Source: Bacteroidales bacterium
Lineage (GTDB): Bacteria > Bacteroidota > Bacteroidia > Bacteroidales > CG2-30-32-10
Length of the DNA: 10,309 nucleotides
Assembly: GCA_035353855.1 (NCBI GenBank)
Contig: DAOQAK010000078.1
Coordinates: 1 to 10,309, forward strand
Direction: 5' to 3'
The first letter of the stretch is position 1. Every line of letters starts with the position of its first letter. Positions 6,881-10,309 of this stretch are shown one piece after another. The position numbers were made by a program, and so were the translations under genes. The notes under the pieces are model-generated. The model had not been told where the DNA came from. It searched no databases and was given only the letters and a program-made list of their open reading frames with translations.

Positions 6881-7423
6881 TTATTTAATTTCTTGTCCTG
6901 CTGCTACTTTTTTCACAATTTCATAAAGGTCGTTTTCCGCACCTTCGGTATAAGTAACATGCTGCCAAACCACTTCACCATTTCCGTTAATTACAAAGGT
7001 ATGAGGTATCTGGTTGATATTTAGTGCACGATACAAATCTTTATTTGTATCCAGATAAACATCATAATCCCAGTTTTTACCATTAACAAAAGGTTTTACC
7101 TTATCTACACTTTTAGCATCATCTATTGAAATAGCAACAAGCTTAACACCTGTTTCTTCCTGCCAATCGGAATAAACTTCTTGAATAGCTTTAAGTTCCT
7201 TAAGGCAATTGGTACACCACATAGCCCAATAACTTATAATAATAGGTTTTCCATCGTTCTTAAGCTGTGATGTATTAAATGCAGCGCCATCTATAGTTTT
7301 AATTTCTACAGAAGGAAGTTTGAATGATTGTTGTGAATGTGTTGTGGTGGTGTCCTGTGCAAATATAATAGCTGTATTTATAAACGCTATTATAAAAAAT
7401 AACATTTGTAATTTTTTTCTCAT
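6881..7423 (-). CDS. TlpA-like periplasmic thioredoxin-fold oxidoreductase
   Basis: This 180-residue exported protein belongs to the TlpA/ResA/AhpC-TSA-type thioredoxins. A signal peptide ends at IFAQ (cleavage near 22/23) with no lipobox, so a soluble periplasmic protein is expected. The mature domain opens with a strand and KTIDGAAFNTSQLK (42-55), then IIISYWAMWCTNCLKELKA (61-79), in which C70-x-x-C73 is the active site. VKLVAISIDD (93-102) is the central strand and NQIPHTFVING (137-147) carries the cis-proline Pro140. The dipeptide between the cysteines is Thr-Asn, not the usual x-Pro of TlpA/ResA proteins, and is identical to that in the Omp28-like protein of the same operon. It is the promoter-proximal gene, with a good -7 box about 30 bases upstream. 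Reduction or isomerisation of envelope disulfides is the likely role; the partner is unproven. Confidence 0.9.
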   Translation of the reverse strand: MRKKLQMLFFIIAFINTAIIFAQDTTTTHSQQSFKLPSVEIKTIDGAAFNTSQLKNDGKPIIISYWAMWCTNCLKELKAIQEVYSDWQEETGVKLVAISIDDAKSVDKVKPFVNGKNWDYDVYLDTNKDLYRALNINQIPHTFVINGNGEVVWQHVTYTEGAENDLYEIVKKVAAGQEIK

Positions 7424-7451
7424 AGTTTTATTATTTTAGTTATTAGTTATA

Positions 7452-7459
7452 CAAAACTA
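7452..7459 (-). promoter_or_regulatory. -7 promoter box for the TlpA/DUF6029/Omp28 operon
   Basis: The minus strand reads TAGTTTTG, an exact match to the Bacteroidota TAnnTTTG element, 28 bases upstream of the TlpA-like ATG, giving a short leader. No clear TTTG lies at the usual distance upstream, so the -33 element is weak or absent. Confidence 0.55.
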
Positions 7460-7889
7460 AAAAAATATAAATCAATTCGAAATAGTGTCCTAATTATAAT
7501 CTTCATTTATATATTTAATATTTTATTTTCGCTTATTTCTTATAGTTATAATTCAACTTTTTATGTAATATCTTTTTTTATCAAACTGATTATTTAATTT
7601 TATATGCAAATATATACATTTTTAGATTTATTTTTATATCTTTTAAAAATAATTATACAAGAATATATTCCATTCCGTTAAAAATTTAAATTATACATTA
7701 TATATATGTGTGAAATATTTCTTAAAATAATAATACACTTTTTATTTTTTTAATCATTTATTTTTTATTTTTGTAAAAAATATATATATAGATATATATT
7801 TACTTATATGTTTTTATAATACACTAAATAATGGTATAAAATAATTACTATAAGTTGTATCAAATGATTATTTAATTAAAATATAAAGA

Positions 7890-7920
7890 TTGACATATAG
7901 ATATAATTTTTGTAAATTTG
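7890..7920 (+). promoter_or_regulatory. promoter of the T9SS cargo gene (TTG...TAAATTTG)
   Basis: TAAATTTG at 7913-7920 matches the -7 consensus TAnnTTTG exactly, and TTG at 7890-7892 lies 20 bases upstream, the spacing expected for the Bacteroidota primary sigma factor. Transcription would start near 7925, giving a leader of about 24 bases before the ATG at 7949. Confidence 0.7.
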
Positions 7921-7948
7921 TAATCCTTGAAAACCAAACATAAATAAT

Positions 7949-8698
7949 ATGAAAAAAACAACTACACTATTTTTAAATGTTTTAATAGCTTTTATGCTAT
8001 TTTCGCTTCAAATGGAAGCACAAAGTCTTCAGGTACTCGACACTTTAGGAGTCAACGTAAGTTCTACACATCAATACATATCCTGTGATACATCATCGAG
8101 CACGTTATGTATAATTTACTTTGATGTCAAGAATATATCGGCAAATACTCTTTCAACAGTTAAGGTTAAAAAAATTGAAATGCAGTTAGTAACCGGCTCA
8201 AAAAATACTTTTTGCTTTGCAGGTCAATGTTATTTAGAATCTACATACACTTCACCTCTTTCTGTTTCTATTGAACCTAACGGTATAAACGAAACATTTG
8301 ACGGGCAATATAAGCCTAAAGGGCACCCGGGAGAAAGTATTATCAAATATGTATTTTTTGATGTTAACAATACTACCGACACAGCTTTTGTTATAGTACA
8401 TTATAATGCTACAGCTACAGGAATTGCACCATATGAAAATAATGTTGCTGTTATCTCTGAACCTTACCCTAATCCTGCTTCTACTCAAACTTCATTTAAT
8501 TACAGTATCCCTGCAAATTCATCAGCAGTATTTGTTTTATCGGATATCACAGGTAATAAAATAAAAGAAATTCCTATTTATAATAATAGCGGAGTATTTG
8601 AAGTTCCAACTAATGATTTAAGCAACGGTTTATATTTTTATAGTTTTTACATTGATGGGAAAATGCAAAAAACGAAGAAACTTATAATTAAGAAATAA
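7949..8698 (+). CDS. secreted protein with type IX secretion (type A) sorting domain
   Basis: This 249-residue export substrate has a Sec signal peptide with cleavage near MEA-Q (24/25). It then has a beta-rich, probably immunoglobulin-like domain (about 25-160) and a C-terminal T9SS sorting domain (about 171-249). The sorting domain shows PYPNPASTQTSFNYSIP (172-188), VFVLSDITGNKI (194-205), LSNGLYFYSFYIDGK (224-238) and the final KKLIIKK. T9SS machinery reads such tails at the outer membrane to secrete or anchor the protein. The N-terminal domain has four cysteines: C46 and C54 (C-x7-C) and C89 and C94 in FCFAGQC. The latter resembles FCVGGVC of the barrel encoded across the divergent promoter region. 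No enzymatic motif was found, so function is unknown; surface structural or adhesin-like roles are guesses. It has its own promoter and ends at the terminator shared with metK. Confidence 0.88.
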   Translation: MKKTTTLFLNVLIAFMLFSLQMEAQSLQVLDTLGVNVSSTHQYISCDTSSSTLCIIYFDVKNISANTLSTVKVKKIEMQLVTGSKNTFCFAGQCYLESTYTSPLSVSIEPNGINETFDGQYKPKGHPGESIIKYVFFDVNNTTDTAFVIVHYNATATGIAPYENNVAVISEPYPNPASTQTSFNYSIPANSSAVFVLSDITGNKIKEIPIYNNSGVFEVPTNDLSNGLYFYSFYIDGKMQKTKKLIIKK

Positions 8699-8732
8699 AA
8701 AAAAGACCCGCCAAATGGCGGGTCTTTTTTTT
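8697..8732. terminator. bidirectional terminator shared by T9SS cargo gene and metK
   Basis: GACCCGCC (8705-8712) and GGCGGGTC (8717-8724) form a perfect 8-bp GC-rich stem with a 4-base AAAT loop, extended on both sides by eight A:T pairs. It lies exactly between two convergent genes and overlaps the last bases of both stop codons, so each gene ends inside the A/T tract. Confidence 0.95.
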
Positions 8733-10041
8733 ATTTAATTCCAAATTCCTTTTTGATTTGACTTACATAATCTAACTTTTCCCAGCTAAAGAATTCTATT
8801 TCTTTAGTGTATTTTTTATTTCCGTTTCCACCAAGTTCAACTTTTCTTTTAAAAATATCTCTCCCAAAATGTCCGTAAGTTGCAGTTTCCAAGAAAATAG
8901 GATTTTTAAGTCCAAACCTTTTTACAATAGCACCCGGTCTCATATCAAAAACTTTTTCAATTCGTTTTGAAATTTCTCCATCGGTAATTATTTTTCCTTT
9001 TACATCTTTTACTTTTGCTGTTCCATAAGTATTTACATAAAGACCAACTGGTTTAGCTATACCAATTGCATAAGCAACCTGAACTAATACTTCATCGGCA
9101 ACACCGGCAGCAACAAGGTTTTTAGCAACATGGCGTGTTGCGTATGCTGCTGAACGGTCAACTTTTGAAGAATCTTTCCCGGAAAATGCTCCACCACCAT
9201 GAGCGCCTTTTCCGCCGTAGGTATCAACAATGATTTTTCTTCCAGTTAAACCGGTATCACCATGAGGACCGCCAATTACAAACTTTCCGGTAGGGTTAAC
9301 ATATAATTTTATTTTATCATTGATAAAATTTACAAACTTTTTAGGAATAACTTTTTTTACTCTAGGGAATAAAATTTTAATTACATCTTCACGAATCTTA
9401 TCCTGCATTGCTTTTTCTGCAGCTTTAACAGCTTTTTCTGATTTATCTTTTGGCAAAACAAATTCATCATGCTGTGTAGAAATAACAATTGCATCAATTC
9501 TTAAAGGCTTACCTTCGTCGCTATATTCAACAGTTACCTGCGATTTCGAATCAGGACGTAAATATTTCATTACCTTTCCTTCTTTTCGAATTGCAGCTAA
9601 TTCCTGTAATAGAATATGAGCAAGCTCGATTGGTAATGGCATGTAATTATCCATTTCACGGCACGCATAGCCAAACATCATTCCCTGGTCGCCGGCTCCC
9701 TGATTTTCAAGTCCATCGCGATTAACACCCATAAATATGTCATCGGACTGTTCGTGAATAGTAGAAATTACTCCACATGATTCGGCTTCAAATTTATAAT
9801 CAGCATTGGTATATCCAATACTTCTTACAACTTCTCTTGCAGTTTTCTGAATGTCGATATAACCTTTTGTTCTAACTTCGCCACTACATACAACCAATCC
9901 GGTTGTAACAAGAGTTTCACAAGCTACTTTTGAATCAGGGTCAACTGTTAAAAATGCATCTAGTAATGCGTCTGATATCTGGTCGGCAACTTTATCTGGA
10001 TGGCCTTCCGACACAGATTCTGATGTAAATAAATATCCCAT
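8731..10041 (-). CDS. metK: S-adenosylmethionine synthetase (methionine adenosyltransferase)
   Basis: This 436-residue cytoplasmic enzyme makes S-adenosylmethionine from methionine and ATP. Signatures in order are FTSESVSEGHPDK (5-17) with the catalytic His14, GAGDQGMMFGYA (115-126), the ATP/methionine region, GGPHGDTGLTGRK (257-269), and GGGAFSGKDSSKVDRSAAY (282-300), the phosphate-binding loop. It is somewhat longer than the E. coli enzyme (384), mainly because of a Lys-rich insertion near 195-235 and a C-terminal extension, which I believe is usual for Bacteroidota forms. The ATG gives the expected Met-x-Tyr-Leu-Phe-Thr-Ser start. It stands alone, convergent with the T9SS gene, and its leader of about 150 bases carries a SAM-sensing RNA candidate, so product feedback is likely. 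Confidence 0.98.
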   Translation of the reverse strand: MGYLFTSESVSEGHPDKVADQISDALLDAFLTVDPDSKVACETLVTTGLVVCSGEVRTKGYIDIQKTAREVVRSIGYTNADYKFEAESCGVISTIHEQSDDIFMGVNRDGLENQGAGDQGMMFGYACREMDNYMPLPIELAHILLQELAAIRKEGKVMKYLRPDSKSQVTVEYSDEGKPLRIDAIVISTQHDEFVLPKDKSEKAVKAAEKAMQDKIREDVIKILFPRVKKVIPKKFVNFINDKIKLYVNPTGKFVIGGPHGDTGLTGRKIIVDTYGGKGAHGGGAFSGKDSSKVDRSAAYATRHVAKNLVAAGVADEVLVQVAYAIGIAKPVGLYVNTYGTAKVKDVKGKIITDGEISKRIEKVFDMRPGAIVKRFGLKNPIFLETATYGHFGRDIFKRKVELGGNGNKKYTKEIEFFSWEKLDYVSQIKKEFGIK

Positions 10042-10114
10042 AATATTGTTTTTAATTTAAGATTTTAGAATTACGATTTATATCATCAATAAAAATTTAA
10101 TTACTTTTTTCTTT

Positions 10115-10191
10115 GGAAAGCTTGAAAGAAGGGCTAAAACTTAGTTTTAGCATTTTTTTACGTGGTTGCAATCTATCAAATCTTTCCACAT
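10115..10191 (-). promoter_or_regulatory. SAM-II/SAM-V-type riboswitch in the metK leader
   Basis: Read on the minus strand, P1 is ATGTGG (10186-10191) pairing with CCACGT (10160-10165). The 20-base loop contains GATTT and then ATTGCAA. After P1 comes an A-rich linker and ATGCTAAAAC (10144-10153 on the plus strand, reversed). This order of elements (P1, GAUUU, AUUGCAA, P1', A-rich, GCUAAA) is that of the SAM-II pseudoknot aptamer. GCTAAAAC is directly followed by its perfect complement, giving an 8-bp hairpin with a TAA loop (10133-10151). GGAAAG in the loop region can also pair with CTTTCC (10115-10120), as in long-loop variants. About 73 bases remain before the ATG, with no terminator seen, so translation-level or alternative-hairpin control is likely. 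The match was made from memory of the consensus. Confidence 0.82.
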
Positions 10192-10199
10192 TCTGAATG

Positions 10200-10207
10200 C
10201 AAAAGTA
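10200..10207 (-). promoter_or_regulatory. -7 promoter box for metK
   Basis: The minus strand reads TACTTTTG, an exact TAnnTTTG match. A start about 5 bases downstream would put the transcript's 5' end a few bases before P1 of the riboswitch, so the aptamer would be the first structure made. A -33 TTTG is not clear in the AT-rich sequence beyond. Confidence 0.65.
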
Positions 10208-10309
10208 ATAAAATTAATATGATATAAAAAATAATTCAGAAATCTTTCGAGTTAATTTGGAGTTTCCTCAAAAATTTCAAACAGGGAACAAAGAAAGCTG
10301 AAAATCGTC

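Larger units (their letters stand above)
7424..7948. other. 525-bp AT-rich divergent intergenic region
   Basis: This is the longest gene-free stretch. It is extremely A+T rich, with runs such as alternating TA at 7781-7798, and every frame is broken by frequent stops. It separates the minus-strand thioredoxin operon from the plus-strand T9SS cargo gene and holds a promoter for each near its two ends. No tRNA, stable GC stem, CRISPR repeat or recognisable riboswitch was found. It may contain regulator sites or an unstructured small RNA that cannot be read by eye. Confidence 0.8.

Noticed and set aside
4993..7219. The two identical 15-bp stretches as a dispersed DNA repeat
   Set aside because: Both lie in frame on the WCTNC active-site codons and the identity stops at their edges, so coding constraint is the better explanation.
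7781..7800. TA-rich tract in the divergent region as a replication or attachment site
   Set aside because: There are no DnaA-box clusters, integrase gene or paired attachment repeats; low complexity from base composition is enough.
9320..9619. 99-codon plus-strand open frame antisense to metK
   Set aside because: metK is certain on the other strand, and the antisense translation shows no domain.
1..10309. CRISPR array, tRNA, rRNA, insertion sequence or phage genes
   Set aside because: I saw no regularly spaced direct repeats, cloverleaf with TTCGANNC-type arm, rRNA-like conserved stretch, transposase or phage protein in either strand.

Overview
The window looks like chromosomal DNA from an AT-rich member of the Bacteroidota. 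The evidence is a type IX secretion (T9SS) type A sorting domain, an Omp28-family lipoprotein, a DUF6029-type barrel, Bacteroidota-style promoter boxes (TAnnTTTG, one with a well-spaced TTG), no Shine-Dalgarno sequences before the starts, and lipoproteins with polar or acidic residues after the lipid cysteine. I cannot assign a genus. No insertion sequence, phage gene, CRISPR array, tRNA or rRNA was seen.

Layout. Bases 1-295 hold a possible 3' remnant of a plus-strand gene, a bidirectional terminator and a MITE-like inverted repeat. On the minus strand follow an M2-family (angiotensin-converting-enzyme-like) peptidase lipoprotein (296-1996), a nitroreductase (2025-2624), an unusual GGTATA/TATACC inverted repeat, and a PutP-like sodium:solute symporter (2730-4190). 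A strong terminator at 4241-4277 separates these from a minus-strand three-gene unit: Omp28-like thioredoxin-fold lipoprotein (4300-5157), DUF6029-like outer membrane barrel (5190-6845) and periplasmic TlpA-like thioredoxin (6881-7423, promoter-proximal). A 525-bp, very AT-rich divergent intergenic region follows, then a plus-strand secreted protein with a T9SS sorting domain (7949-8698). It converges on metK (minus, 8731-10041) at a shared bidirectional terminator. The metK leader (about 10115-10191) contains what I read as a SAM-II/SAM-V-type riboswitch, just downstream of a TACTTTTG promoter box.

How the genes may work together. The most coherent system is the redox and secretion block at 4300-8698. 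Two thioredoxin-fold proteins share the same active-site pentapeptide WCTNC, written with identical codons. The barrel between them has only two cysteines in its mature form, in an F-C-x-x-G-x-C motif close to its C-terminus, and the divergently encoded T9SS cargo carries the same kind of motif. I infer an envelope thiol-disulfide module serving a barrel and an exported surface protein; the sequence does not prove this. The metK block is a self-contained SAM-homeostasis unit with feedback control by its product. The symporter, nitroreductase and peptidase run in the same direction and are compatible with peptide or amino-acid uptake and general metabolism, but nothing ties them into one pathway.
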